In this document: positions 1-8,912 of the stretch, in pieces
Layout of the letters: each line of letters starts with the position of its first letter
Position numbering within the stretch: position 1 is the first letter of the stretch
Position numbers and translations under genes: made by a program
Origin: Adonisia turfae CCMR0081
Lineage (GTDB): Bacteria; Cyanobacteriota; Cyanobacteriia; Phormidesmidales; Phormidesmidaceae
Assembly: GCF_011009555.1 (NCBI RefSeq)
Contig: NZ_QXHD01000004.1
Span: 327,524-360,778 of the forward strand
Length of the DNA: 33,255 bases
Direction: 5' to 3'
Notes under the pieces: model-generated
The model's database searches: none
What the model saw: only the letters and a program-made list of their open reading frames with translations
What the model was told of the DNA's origin: nothing

Positions 1-2
1 AT

Positions 3-2447
3 GAAGCTGGCTTCCTGTTGTGTCTATGCAGTAAAAACGTTGAAGAAGATGTTTGGCAGGTATTTGATCAGCGGGACGATATGCTCTTGGGTCGTGAACA
101 CCTGGTAGGTTGGCGCATTAACTGGCAGCCCAAATCAGAGAATTTGCGTTCTCTAGCCACAGAACTCAACCTGGGGCTAGACAGTTTTATCTTCATTGAT
201 GATAACCCAGTAGAATGTTCGGAAGTACGGGCGCACTGCCCCGAGGTACTTACGCTACAGCTACCTGAAGAGCCCGACCAATTTTCTCAATTTCTCAACC
301 ATATTTGGCCCTTAGATACCCTCAAGGTTACTGAAGCAGACAAAAATCGTACTCAACTTTACCAACAAAACGCGGCTCGTAAGCAATTCGAACAACATTC
401 CATAGACTTTAAGACCTTTATTGACGGGCTACAGCTGGATATCAATATCGCCGCTCCTACGCCAGAGCAGTTTTCTCGTGTCTCTCAGCTAACTCAACGC
501 ACGAATCAGTTTAACGCTACAACATGTCGATATAGCGAATCAGAGATACAGAGACTGTGTCAGACCGATAGCGGATATGGCTGCCGCGCTGTGACTGTTA
601 AAGATAGGTTTGGGGACTATGGTCTCGTCGGGGTCATGATCTTCCAAAGACAGGCACACACATTAAATGTCGATAGCTTTTTACTCAGCTGCCGTGTCTT
701 AGGTCGTGGAGTAGAACACCAAATGTTGAAGCATCTGGGTGAGGTTGCGGCCAATGACGGCCTGAATACAGTTACTCTAAACTATCGGCCCACATCTAAA
801 AATTTACCAATTGCAGAATTCTTCACATCTGTTGGCCATTCCTACCAACAAGATACCCATGAAGGCTGCCAGTACGAACTCCCCCTAGAAGTTAGTCAAA
901 ATCTAAGCTTCAACTCCAGTGCCTCCACTCAACCATCAAAGGCAAAGGAAAACGTGCCTAGGGCAGAGCAAAACAATCCTATGGTTGCACAACAACAAAG
1001 CAAATCAGAACAATGGGCTCACATTGTTCATCATCTATGGCAGCCCATACAAGTACTTAATAACCTTACCGAGCAGCACCAGAGAAAACGCGCCCATGAC
1101 GATAACTGGAGTGAGCCCAAAACAACCATAGAGAAAAAACTCAGTGAGATATGGAGTAAGGTTTTACGGATTGATAGAGTGAGTCTCAACGATAATCTAT
1201 TTGACTTAGGTTGCACATCTTTACTCGCGGTAAACGCGTTTACCGATATCGAGACAATCTTGGGCAAGCGTTTACCGATATCAACACTTCTGGATGCACC
1301 CAACATAGCAACCTTAGCGAGCAAGATTAATCAGCATCAAGATCAGACATGGCATCCTTTAGTCACTGGACAAGTTGGTGGTAGTAAGCTTCCTCTCTAC
1401 ATCGTACATGGTGGCTATGGTGACATTCTAAGCACGGTAAAAATTGTTGCCCACCTAGATAATGAACAGCCAGTCTATATTCTACGAGGGATTGGACTAG
1501 ATGGCCAACAACAACCATTACCGTCAATTGAAGCCATGGCCAGCGCTTACATTCAGGCAATTAAAGAGAAGCAGCCTCAAGGACCTTATCAATTAGTAGG
1601 GCAGTGTTCTGGTGGTATTGTTGCCTTTGAAATGGCACAGCAGCTCACCAACCAAGGTGATATTGTTGAATTTTTAGGTTTGTTAGACACGCCACATCCT
1701 CAACTGGAAAATCACTTTACTAACCGGCTACGATACTATTTTCATCGTCCCACCTACCGTCACCACCAATGGGATCGCAGTTATTACTTGTTTACAGGGA
1801 TTTACTACCTACGTCATCTGAGAGTATCATTTAACTATCATCTAGACGAATTACGTAAACACACCTTGGTAGAGCAACTGCGGTATGTTGGCAGAAAGCT
1901 GAGTCAAATAAGCTCTAAACTAATAAATATCAAGGGTTTGACAACAGCTACCCAAAATATAGAGCAGCAAAATAAAGGTGAGATAGCTACCGACCAACTA
2001 GCACCAGTTATAACTAATACTCAAAACAATACACATCATTCATTAGCTAAGCAGAGACTGATCAAGGACGAGTTCTTCGAGGTTTTTCTGCGAGCTCAGA
2101 AGGACTATGTTCCAAAGACCTACACTGGCAATATCAACTTCTTCTTAGCTCTGCAGCAAAGCTTTGTACCTAAGCATCCTCCTTCATCATTAGCGTCCTT
2201 AAAGGCTAATCTAGGTCCCGTTCAAGATCGCAAAAAGCTATTATTTGGATGGGATACTTTAGTATCAAAAGGAAAGTTCTATATCTGGGATGTTGACTGC
2301 CCACATCCAGCAATGTTTGAAGATCCTTACATTCAACAACTGGGCAAGACAATACAAATAGCTCTTGATACTTCAAAAACCAGTCCAGAAATCAACAATG
2401 ATAGTAAGCCAAAAGATATGGATATGATATCCACGGTCATATCCTAA
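3..2447 (+). CDS. FkbH-like glyceryl transferase / carrier protein / thioesterase fusion, 5' truncated
   Basis: The reading frame is open from the window edge (frame beginning at base 3), so the true start lies upstream; a TTG at 18 is only an internal codon. Numbering from that TTG, residues 1-115 hold the end of a HAD-like FkbH domain (LCSKN and FIDDNPVE motifs), and 140-290 its GNAT-like C-terminal part (VSQLTQRTNQFN). Residues 370-435 are a phosphopantetheine carrier domain with Ser401 in LGCTSLL. Residues 455-780 are a type I thioesterase: YIVHGG, the nucleophile elbow GQCSGG, and His763 in DCPHPAMF. In FkbH families the enzyme loads a glyceryl unit from 1,3-bisphosphoglycerate onto a carrier; the thioesterase would release or transfer the product. 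The elbow aligns Cys530, not Ser, with the usual nucleophile. The thioesterase carries a long insertion (about 565-690). The HAD nucleophile motif lies outside the window. Neighbouring glycosyltransferases suggest a glycoconjugate role, which is inference. Confidence 0.85.
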   Translation, partial: EAGFLLCLCSKNVEEDVWQVFDQRDDMLLGREHLVGWRINWQPKSENLRSLATELNLGLDSFIFIDDNPVECSEVRAHCPEVLTLQLPEEPDQFSQFLNHIWPLDTLKVTEADKNRTQLYQQNAARKQFEQHSIDFKTFIDGLQLDINIAAPTPEQFSRVSQLTQRTNQFNATTCRYSESEIQRLCQTDSGYGCRAVTVKDRFGDYGLVGVMIFQRQAHTLNVDSFLLSCRVLGRGVEHQMLKHLGEVAANDGLNTVTLNYRPTSKNLPIAEFFTSVGHSYQQDTHEGCQYELPLEVSQNLSFNSSASTQPSKAKENVPRAEQNNPMVAQQQSKSEQWAHIVHHLWQPIQVLNNLTEQHQRKRAHDDNWSEPKTTIEKKLSEIWSKVLRIDRVSLNDNLFDLGCTSLLAVNAFTDIETILGKRLPISTLLDAPNIATLASKINQHQDQTWHPLVTGQVGGSKLPLYIVHGGYGDILSTVKIVAHLDNEQPVYILRGIGLDGQQQPLPSIEAMASAYIQAIKEKQPQGPYQLVGQCSGGIVAFEMAQQLTNQGDIVEFLGLLDTPHPQLENHFTNRLRYYFHRPTYRHHQWDRSYYLFTGIYYLRHLRVSFNYHLDELRKHTLVEQLRYVGRKLSQISSKLINIKGLTTATQNIEQQNKGEIATDQLAPVITNTQNNTHHSLAKQRLIKDEFFEVFLRAQKDYVPKTYTGNINFFLALQQSFVPKHPPSSLASLKANLGPVQDRKKLLFGWDTLVSKGKFYIWDVDCPHPAMFEDPYIQQLGKTIQIALDTSKTSPEINNDSKPKDMDMISTVIS

Positions 2448-2479
2448 GAACTGTTCCGGGCAGGCTGTTGCTAAACATT

Positions 2480-3367
2480 TTATTGATCTATCCCAGCATG
2501 AATCAAGTATTGTTTTTTGCCTGCCTCATGGCCTACTCGCCAACCAAAACTAAAAAACCATACAGCCAGATCAGCTTTACTACGAATTTGTAGCAGTCCC
2601 TTAATCAGTAAACGCCACGCCATCACACTTTTCGATAAAGGTCGAGGTGACATCCCAATTGCTTTATATCTCTCATAAAGAAAGACTTGACAGTGCGCAT
2701 AGGAGTACGCTTGTTTATAGATTCCTACTAGCGAATGGCGTAGGCGATAGTGAACAATAGCCTCAGGGATATACTTAATACCCGATCCTTGCAGCTGAGC
2801 CTGTCGACAATATTCAAAATCTTCACAGGTAAACAACGTTTCGTCAAACCCTCCAATTTTCTCGTGAACCTCTCGCTTAACCCCCAAATTACAGCTCGCC
2901 GTATAAGGATAATCAGGAGATAATTTACTGTGCAACAAACCATCGGCTAACATTTCACGCTCCTGCCCCCCCAAACGAGACTTAATGACCCAAGATGGGT
3001 TGAGCTTTTTAAGTTCGCAACCACCCCCCACCAAATCGTACTTTTCCAGTGCCGTTCCCATCGCAGCAACCCAACCAGAAGCCACTTCATCATCAGCATC
3101 ACAAAAGGCTATGCTCTCACTTGCCGCAGCGCTCACGCCTTGATTACGAGCATAGGCTGCTCCTTTACGTTCATAAGCCTCAATAATCCTCAGATGTGGG
3201 ATCCTCTCCATATAATCTCTTGCAATTTCTAGGGTGCGATCAGTCGATCCATTATCTACAATGATCGTCTCCCACAATTTGTCCCATTGCTGCTGAACCA
3301 AAGCATCCAATTGTGCACCCAGCGTATCCGAGACATTAAAACACGGAATCACAACACTCAATTTCAT
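2480..3367 (-). CDS. Family 2 glycosyltransferase
   Basis: A GT-A fold glycosyltransferase of about 295 residues that would move a sugar from a nucleotide sugar to a glycan or lipid acceptor at the inner membrane face. It opens with the classic GT2 strand SVVIPCFN, then IIVDNGSTDRT, a KGAAYARNQG stretch and the metal-binding FCDADDE motif. Later comes CEDFEYCRQAQLQGS, matching the region that usually holds the catalytic acid. I chose the ATG at 3367 because the protein then begins MKLSVVIP, as most relatives do; a GTG eleven codons upstream is possible. It converges on the FkbH/thioesterase gene, with 32 bases between the stops. It is separated from the four-gene glycosyltransferase operon by about 600 non-coding bases, so it probably has its own promoter. 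Donor and acceptor cannot be told from sequence. Confidence 0.88.
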   Translation of the reverse strand: MKLSVVIPCFNVSDTLGAQLDALVQQQWDKLWETIIVDNGSTDRTLEIARDYMERIPHLRIIEAYERKGAAYARNQGVSAAASESIAFCDADDEVASGWVAAMGTALEKYDLVGGGCELKKLNPSWVIKSRLGGQEREMLADGLLHSKLSPDYPYTASCNLGVKREVHEKIGGFDETLFTCEDFEYCRQAQLQGSGIKYIPEAIVHYRLRHSLVGIYKQAYSYAHCQVFLYERYKAIGMSPRPLSKSVMAWRLLIKGLLQIRSKADLAVWFFSFGWRVGHEAGKKQYLIHAGIDQ

Positions 3368-3962
3368 ACTACACACTCTCAAAAATTCATCTTGAGCCAC
3401 CTCAAATCTAGCAGTCTTACACTAACTTGGATGCATCATGTTGCCAGAGGTGATAAAAGTTATCGATTTCAGCTTTACTACATTTTTTTAACTTGGGGAA
3501 ATCGTCAGATTTGGTGCAGGTGTTCAGAGAGAAATTTCACAGCTTGCTTGAATTTCTCATAGAGCATTCCTTTTTTCTCTCTTATACAAAATCTTGACTG
3601 ATAGCGCCCGGTATCGAAGGGCATGGCTTCGACGGTGAGCTCAGCCGAACCGCACAAGGGAGTGCCCCTACAGGATTATCCATTTTTAATCGGGTTTAGT
3701 GAATTCGGATTTGGTATTATTAGTAATCCACAACTTTTATATCTTTAGCGCCTAGAAAGTCACGCAGTATAGCTTCAGAAAATATACCAAGCTTTCCTCA
3801 CTTTAAAACCAAGCATGCGACATGATCAGATAAGTGAATAATGCTGTCCAAAATATTGACTATGCATAATATGTTCGTCAATTCTACGAGAGTTAAAAAT
3901 CGCTTTTTATAAATCTTTATTCCTCTATCGATCACTAACGGCGATAAGATGTCTGCGAACAA
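3368..3962. other. Intergenic region with palindromic repeat and a possible gene remnant
   Basis: About 595 bases without a convincing gene. It holds a GC-rich repeat at 3601-3670, listed separately. On the minus strand at about 3722-3800 there is a 25-residue open stretch containing ILRDFLGAKDIKVVDY, which resembles the start of a SAM-methyltransferase-like protein but has a stop codon on each side. It may be the relic of a decayed gene between the two glycosyltransferase units; this is weak. The region must also contain the promoter of the minus-strand glycosyltransferase starting at 3367. Confidence 0.4.
3601..3672. repeat. Dispersed GC-rich palindromic repeat
   Basis: This holds GGCTTCGACGGTGAG at 3625-3639, followed by CTCAGCCGAACCG. 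The central TGAGCTCA is self-complementary and is flanked by TTCG and CGAA, and GGGCA and TGCCC pair further out. The same 15-mer recurs at 14202-14216 followed by CAGCCGAACCG. Similar repeats are common between genes in cyanobacteria, and this looks like a short non-coding repeat family. Confidence 0.6.
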
Positions 3963-5135
3963 CTATTTATCACCAATAAGGTCAGCTTTAACGCTATTCA
4001 ACACCTGGGCAATGGATTGATGATAATTCTTTACAGAGAAGGTTTGCAGAACCTTTTTTCTTGTCTTATTCCAATCAACTTGATAGGCTGTTTGCTTGTA
4101 AATTTGAGTGATCGTGTCAGCCATTACCTCCGGTGAAGCTTCGCAGGCCCAAAAATCTACATTAGGATCAAAAAACTCTTTAAGAGCAGGAGTAGACATC
4201 GTCAAGGTTGGAATACAAAGTGTCAAAGATTCAATCAACTTATTAGGGACAGCTGCCCGTGCTTTCTCAGTGTCGCCAAAAATTCCAAGGGCTAAATCAC
4301 AGTTTTCCACAAGGTAACGTGGCAATGAATCATCCGTGAATTTCAAGTCTTGGCGTAAGGTGACTACTTGTTTTAATCCCAGTTCCTCAATCTGTGTTTC
4401 GTAAGTATTGAGCAGATATTCTCGACCTTTAGGCGGAATACCAAATAGTTGACACGAAAATTTAACCTGGTTATTTTGCAGTTTGTGGAGTGCTTCTAAA
4501 ATAGTTGGAATTCCATGACTAGGAATTAACGTACCCCACCAACAAATCCGTAAACAATTATCCTGAATAGTATTGTGTTGATATTCTGTTAGCTTAGATT
4601 CACAAAATAGTGGCGCGATCGCAATTTTATCTTCTACCAATTTAATATCAAAAATCTTTTCCCAATAGCTCAACTCATACCGTGACAGATGAATGATACG
4701 GTCAGCTGCTGAGAGAGCCAGCCGATCATGGGCAAATAGTAACTGAGCTGACTTGCTATCAGCAGAAACATCTTGCTTTTCACGTACCCGTGTGTCATAG
4801 GCTGATATATACATCTCAACAACTAGCTTAGTTTTAAACAAACGGCTAGCCCATATAACTGGAGTAATTAGATTACTATTTAGGGGCAGTAAATAAATAA
4901 CATCCGCTAATGCTGCTTGAACAAATAAGTCAACCAAGTAGTAACTAGATAAAAGTATACGTAGAGCTTTTGTGAGCAGATCTTTTTTTTCACCCAGCTC
5001 ATAGAAAAACTCAGGCGATATAAACGATATTCGATAGCCCGAATCCAACAGATATTTAAACAGATTTTGAGAACGATAGGCTCCAAAAACATTGCCATAC
5101 AGTAAAATTTTGAGCCGTTTTTTAACTATCGCCAT
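3963..5135 (-). CDS. Family 4-like glycosyltransferase
   Basis: A 390-residue GT-B type glycosyltransferase, probably transferring a sugar with retention of configuration during polysaccharide or glycolipid assembly. It starts MAIVKKRLKILLYGNVFGAYRSQN, a typical N-terminal Rossmann strand with an acceptor-side loop. A middle segment has AADRIIHLSRYEL. The C-terminal domain begins LRICWWGTLIPSHGI and continues through VVTLRQDL, then CDLALGIFGDTEKARAAVPNK. There the usual donor-binding EAxxxGxP-type segment reads KLIESLTLCIPTLT. The start ATG has an AGGG-like element just upstream. It is the last gene of a leftward set of four, 33 bases after the preceding glycosyltransferase, so it is most likely co-transcribed. 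GT4 membership is my best reading; a related GT-B family is possible. Confidence 0.82.
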   Translation of the reverse strand: MAIVKKRLKILLYGNVFGAYRSQNLFKYLLDSGYRISFISPEFFYELGEKKDLLTKALRILLSSYYLVDLFVQAALADVIYLLPLNSNLITPVIWASRLFKTKLVVEMYISAYDTRVREKQDVSADSKSAQLLFAHDRLALSAADRIIHLSRYELSYWEKIFDIKLVEDKIAIAPLFCESKLTEYQHNTIQDNCLRICWWGTLIPSHGIPTILEALHKLQNNQVKFSCQLFGIPPKGREYLLNTYETQIEELGLKQVVTLRQDLKFTDDSLPRYLVENCDLALGIFGDTEKARAAVPNKLIESLTLCIPTLTMSTPALKEFFDPNVDFWACEASPEVMADTITQIYKQTAYQVDWNKTRKKVLQTFSVKNYHQSIAQVLNSVKADLIGDK

Positions 5136-5168
5136 AAAGAACCCTACATACTTTTATTGGATCAATAA

Positions 5169-6149
5169 CTAATTAGCATTAGGCCTCACATAACTGCTTT
5201 TCAGCTGCTCTAAAAGAATGCGTGGCGACTGGTCTGGAAAAGCTCCCAACAGCAGTATTTTCATACTGGCAGAAAACAACGTTTTAGGTTGTCTAAATAG
5301 TGATTTATCATGCATTAGGCAATTCCAGAGAAACTTAATGGCCAATAGGGACTTTTTTCGATCCCCATCAAAACTATTTTCTGGAGCATCCAAAACTTTG
5401 AACAATAAATAGCGATAGAAGTTAGCAATACACTTAGGCTTCAAATATTGAAGGTTTTCAGGCACCTGATCAAAAACTTGCTCAATAATCCGTAACCGGG
5501 TTTGCTCATGTCGGGTTAAGTTAAACGATTTAGAACTAGCAGAAATTCGATAAAGCACCTGAACTTCAGGAACCAAAACAAACTCATAGTCTTTCGCAAG
5601 ACGGACCCACATCTCCCAATCCTCATTAGTCAATAGGGCTGTGTTAAAACCGCCAGCATCTTGAAATACCTGCTTCCGTACTAGAGGCGTAGAGCCAGAC
5701 TCCAAAAAATTCCCAAGCAGCAGTTTCTGATAGACATTGCCGGTATATTTGGGGTGTCTGCCGTTACGCAAGAATGTCCCCGCTTCATCGATACAATCAA
5801 CCCAGCTGTAGGCTACAACTGCTTGCGGAGATTGCTGTAATGCTGTCACCTGAGACATGAGCTTATCTGTAGTCCAGAGATCGTCTGCATCCAAAAAAGC
5901 AATAAAATCTCCAGAGGCATGACTTACTCCACGGTTTCGACTAAAGGAAACACCAGAATTTTCATAGGAGAAGACTTTAATGCGTTGATCATTAATTGCA
6001 GCAATTTTATCTAACGTAGAATCTTGAGAACCATCATTGACAACAATAACTTCAAAGTCGACAAACGTTTGCTTTAAAACTGACTGTAACGTCTCAGCAA
6101 TCGTCCTTTCACTATTAAAAACAGGAACAATAACAGAAATCAAAGGCAT
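5169..6149 (-). CDS. Family 2 glycosyltransferase
   Basis: A 326-residue GT-A enzyme. The N-terminus has ISVIVPVFN, then VIVVNDGSQDSTLDKI, SGVSFSRNRGVSHASG and the DXD-type motif FLDADDLW. A later segment, TNEDWEMWVRL, provides the acidic residues expected for the catalytic base. The C-terminal 80 residues are helical and lack obvious membrane segments. The start is supported by GAGG ending seven bases upstream of the ATG (5'-GAGGTATTCCG-ATG). It lies 18 bases after the stop of the upstream gene and 33 bases before the next, inside one apparent operon. The function is presumably addition of one sugar in the same surface glycan; the specificity is not visible. Confidence 0.9.
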   Translation of the reverse strand: MPLISVIVPVFNSERTIAETLQSVLKQTFVDFEVIVVNDGSQDSTLDKIAAINDQRIKVFSYENSGVSFSRNRGVSHASGDFIAFLDADDLWTTDKLMSQVTALQQSPQAVVAYSWVDCIDEAGTFLRNGRHPKYTGNVYQKLLLGNFLESGSTPLVRKQVFQDAGGFNTALLTNEDWEMWVRLAKDYEFVLVPEVQVLYRISASSKSFNLTRHEQTRLRIIEQVFDQVPENLQYLKPKCIANFYRYLLFKVLDAPENSFDGDRKKSLLAIKFLWNCLMHDKSLFRQPKTLFSASMKILLLGAFPDQSPRILLEQLKSSYVRPNAN

Positions 6150-6167
6150 CGGAATACCTCAATAGTC

Positions 6168-7106
6168 TTATGCGGACGGATTCGCTAGCTTTTTTCTTAA
6201 CAAATAAAATGGGCTCAAAAAACCTCCAATAAAGAACACGAGTTCACACATGAGGACGACATCATCTCGAATTTGAAAGCGGTATTGCACTAAATGCCTG
6301 ACTATGCGTTTTAGATTACCAAGAAATATACGACTGACAATAACAGGGACCTGCCATACACTGACATTGATTAATCGCAATTCGCAAATACAACTACCTA
6401 CGGTATGAGAGAGCGAGAGTAATGCTTCTTTCTCTAGACGTTTTTGAGGAATATGATGATAAATATGCATATCGGGGTTATACCAAATTTCCCACCCCTG
6501 ACGATGCATGCATATTGAAATCTCAAAATCATTTCCACCCCGGGTAGTGCGTTGTAACTGAGCCGGAACAGCCTCAAGCCACGCCTGTTTGTAAATGACT
6601 AACCCTGCACCTGGTGGCAAAATCAACACATCAGGTTGATAGAGATGGGGATTAGGCCCTCGCTCTTTAATGGCTAAGAATGATTTTATCCGTTCAAAGT
6701 TCTCGGGTGGCGGCACCTCAAAATCACCGTGAATTTGGCCACCATAAGCGCCTGCATGAGGATGCTGCGCTCCAAAATGATAAGCCGCTGTAACCCAATT
6801 TTGATCCGGAGCAGTGTCATCATCCAAAAAGCCAACCCACTTACCGTTAGCGGCTTCTACTCCACATTGACGGGCATAGGCTAATCCTTGTCTAGGTTCA
6901 GTTACATAGCGCAAAGGCATAGTCGTTAGCCAATTTAGTTGATAGCCTTCAATGACCGCAGCAGTCCCATCAGTACTGTTGTTATCCACAATAACGACTT
7001 CCCAGGCAAAGGAGTCAGAGATATTCTGAGAACGCAACGCATCCAACACCCTTGGTAATCGTTGCGCGCCGTTATATGTAGGAATAACAACCGTAAAATC
7101 AACCAT
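6168..7106 (-). CDS. HpsE-like family 2 glycosyltransferase
   Basis: A 312-residue GT2 protein opening DFTVVIPTYNGAQRLPRVL, with VVIVDNNSTDGT, the metal-binding FLDDDTAP, the HPHAGAYGGQIHGDF segment and GGNDFEISICMHRQGWEIWY. This set of motifs matches cyanobacterial glycosyltransferases annotated as hormogonium polysaccharide enzymes (HpsE type). In Nostoc punctiforme these act in an exopolysaccharide used for gliding. It is closely similar along its length to the N-terminal half of the neighbouring GT-EAL protein, so the two look like a tandem duplication. It begins 18 bases after that gene ends, and an AAGAGG element lies somewhat far upstream of its ATG. Whether this organism makes hormogonia cannot be seen, so I give no gene symbol. 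Confidence 0.87.
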   Translation of the reverse strand: MVDFTVVIPTYNGAQRLPRVLDALRSQNISDSFAWEVVIVDNNSTDGTAAVIEGYQLNWLTTMPLRYVTEPRQGLAYARQCGVEAANGKWVGFLDDDTAPDQNWVTAAYHFGAQHPHAGAYGGQIHGDFEVPPPENFERIKSFLAIKERGPNPHLYQPDVLILPPGAGLVIYKQAWLEAVPAQLQRTTRGGNDFEISICMHRQGWEIWYNPDMHIYHHIPQKRLEKEALLSLSHTVGSCICELRLINVSVWQVPVIVSRIFLGNLKRIVRHLVQYRFQIRDDVVLMCELVFFIGGFLSPFYLLRKKLANPSA

Positions 7107-7124
7107 AGTTCAGCATTGCACCTC

Positions 7125-8912
7125 TTAAGTCAATGGAGTTGGCTTAGATAAATAATATCCTTGCAGATATTGAATGCCTACAGATTGAAGCTGCTCCATA
7201 ATCGCTTGGGTCTCCACGCCTTTAGCAACTAATTGAATATTACGCTGCTGACTAAAGTGAACCCAATCGCCTAATTTTGGGCTAGCAGAGACAACCATCC
7301 TGGAGCTGAGCTTCAAACAGTTTACCGGCAACTGCATAAGATCAGAGGAGATCTCTAAGTCATCGGGAATCTCATCTATGGTCACATATAATCCCAATGC
7401 CTTCATACAATGAACCAGCGTTGTCGCTGCTGCAAGGTGATTCATACACACCGAAGCCGGAATCTCAAAGTATAAACTCCCAGATTTGAGTTGATAACGT
7501 TCAATCTGTTCTTCTAAAAAGTGAGACAAACTAGGATCGCATACACTAACCGCTGACAAATTAACTGAGTAGGTTGCCTCCACAGGTTTAGCAGCTAATC
7601 TTCTACAAACTTGCTGAATGACACGACGGTCTAAGGTGCGCATCAAGCCATAACGTTCTGCCGTCGGGAAAAAGCTAGCAGGAGGCACCAATCTCTCCTC
7701 AGAAGAGTGACAACGCAAGCGCAATAAGATTTCATGATGGCAAGGAGTAGCTAGATTGTTGTCCAACGTTGTTGACGCGTCGAGAAAAACAATCGCCTGT
7801 TGATGTAGAACAAGTTGGCGTTCCTCAAATGCATCTGTTAAACGTTGTAGCCACTGCTGACGTTCAGGCAGTTGGGTCTTATCTACTCGATTTTGCCAAA
7901 AGTCTCGGGATGCTTTTTTTAGTAAAAAGCTAGGACTAACCACAGTACTGGTCAGCAATGCTCGCTCACAGGCAGTCACTGTGGTCAGATTATGCTGACG
8001 CGGCCCATTCTTTAGATAATGGAGAGCCAGTTTGCGCAAATCATTGGCTATGTACGCAGGTATTTTGAAAAGGCGTTGCCAATCTTTAGTGCCTAACCAA
8101 CGAATATAAAATCGACTTAAACCAACACAGCGAAACAGTGAAACCAGATACTCTTGTTGAAGACGCTTACCAGGAATCTGATGATTCACTACCATGTTGG
8201 AGTTATACCAGATCTCCCAGCCTGCCCTCTGAATATGAAGCATGGCTTCTAAGTCTTCACTGGCAAGGCCAGCATTTTTACCTTTATGATTCAGAAATAG
8301 GCGCTCTGGGACTGCATCGAGCCATGCTGTCCTGCGAACAGCTAACCCAGCAGCTGGCGGCAAAATCTTAGACTTTGGATCATATAGATGGGGTTGATTA
8401 CCCCGTTCAACAATGGCTAAAAAACACGCAATATGCTCAAAACCATCTGGCAAAGGACCTTGAAAATCACCATGAATTTGACTGCCAAAGGCCCCTGCTT
8501 GGGGATGAGCCTCAGCAAACTGTTGAACATTGCTCAACCAATCATGGGCTGGAATATTGTCATCATCTAGAAAGGCAACAATATGTCCATGGGCTTCGAT
8601 TACGGCTCTTTGTCTAGCAAATGCTGCTCCCTGCTCCGCAACAAAACAGTATCGTAATGGATGCTCCTGAGGCCAGGTACTCTGGTAATCTGCCACTACA
8701 TCGACGGTGCGATCGCAACTATTATTGTCACAGACAATGACTTCCCAATGCAGATCGGATACCCCTGCCTGCTGTTGAAGGCGCTCCAGCACCTGAGGAA
8801 TACGCTCAGCACCGTTATAGGTAGGAATAGCAACGGTAATATCCAAACAAGGTTGCCGAGATTCAACCGAGGACTCAGTCGCCTTATTCGGTTGAGAATC
8901 AACGGTCATCAT
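7125..8912 (-). CDS. HpsE-like glycosyltransferase fused to a degenerate EAL domain
   Basis: A 595-residue two-domain protein. Residues 22-330 are a GT2 domain: DITVAIPTYNGAERIPQVL, VIVCDNNSCDRT, FLDDDNIP (114-121) and QAGAFGSQIHGDF. Residues 345-595 are an EAL-type domain: HHEILLRLR (392-400) in place of EAL, VPPASFFPTAERYGL, VNLSAV (Asn451), FEIPAS (482-487), IDEIPDD (512-518) in place of DDFG, LKLS (533-536), VAKGVE (562-567) and LQGYYLSKP. Compared with active cyclic-di-GMP phosphodiesterases, the second acid of DD is Glu514, the acid of the KxD motif is Ser536, the second Glu of the ExxE motif is Ala486, and the first Glu of EGVE is Lys564. It is therefore probably a poor or inactive phosphodiesterase that may sense cyclic-di-GMP or act as a scaffold. 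It is the first gene of a four-gene glycosyltransferase operon. Two ATG codons lie in tandem at the start, and no strong ribosome site is seen. Confidence 0.88.
   Translation of the reverse strand: MMTVDSQPNKATESSVESRQPCLDITVAIPTYNGAERIPQVLERLQQQAGVSDLHWEVIVCDNNSCDRTVDVVADYQSTWPQEHPLRYCFVAEQGAAFARQRAVIEAHGHIVAFLDDDNIPAHDWLSNVQQFAEAHPQAGAFGSQIHGDFQGPLPDGFEHIACFLAIVERGNQPHLYDPKSKILPPAAGLAVRRTAWLDAVPERLFLNHKGKNAGLASEDLEAMLHIQRAGWEIWYNSNMVVNHQIPGKRLQQEYLVSLFRCVGLSRFYIRWLGTKDWQRLFKIPAYIANDLRKLALHYLKNGPRQHNLTTVTACERALLTSTVVSPSFLLKKASRDFWQNRVDKTQLPERQQWLQRLTDAFEERQLVLHQQAIVFLDASTTLDNNLATPCHHEILLRLRCHSSEERLVPPASFFPTAERYGLMRTLDRRVIQQVCRRLAAKPVEATYSVNLSAVSVCDPSLSHFLEEQIERYQLKSGSLYFEIPASVCMNHLAAATTLVHCMKALGLYVTIDEIPDDLEISSDLMQLPVNCLKLSSRMVVSASPKLGDWVHFSQQRNIQLVAKGVETQAIMEQLQSVGIQYLQGYYLSKPTPLT

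Noticed and set aside
2460..2525. GGCAGGC and GCCTGCC as a bidirectional terminator between convergent genes
   Set aside because: The arms are over 50 bases apart and one lies inside the glycosyltransferase coding region; too weak to call.
3722..3800. A 25-residue minus-strand fragment resembling a methyltransferase start
   Set aside because: Too short, with stops on both sides; mentioned in the intergenic entry only as a possible relic.
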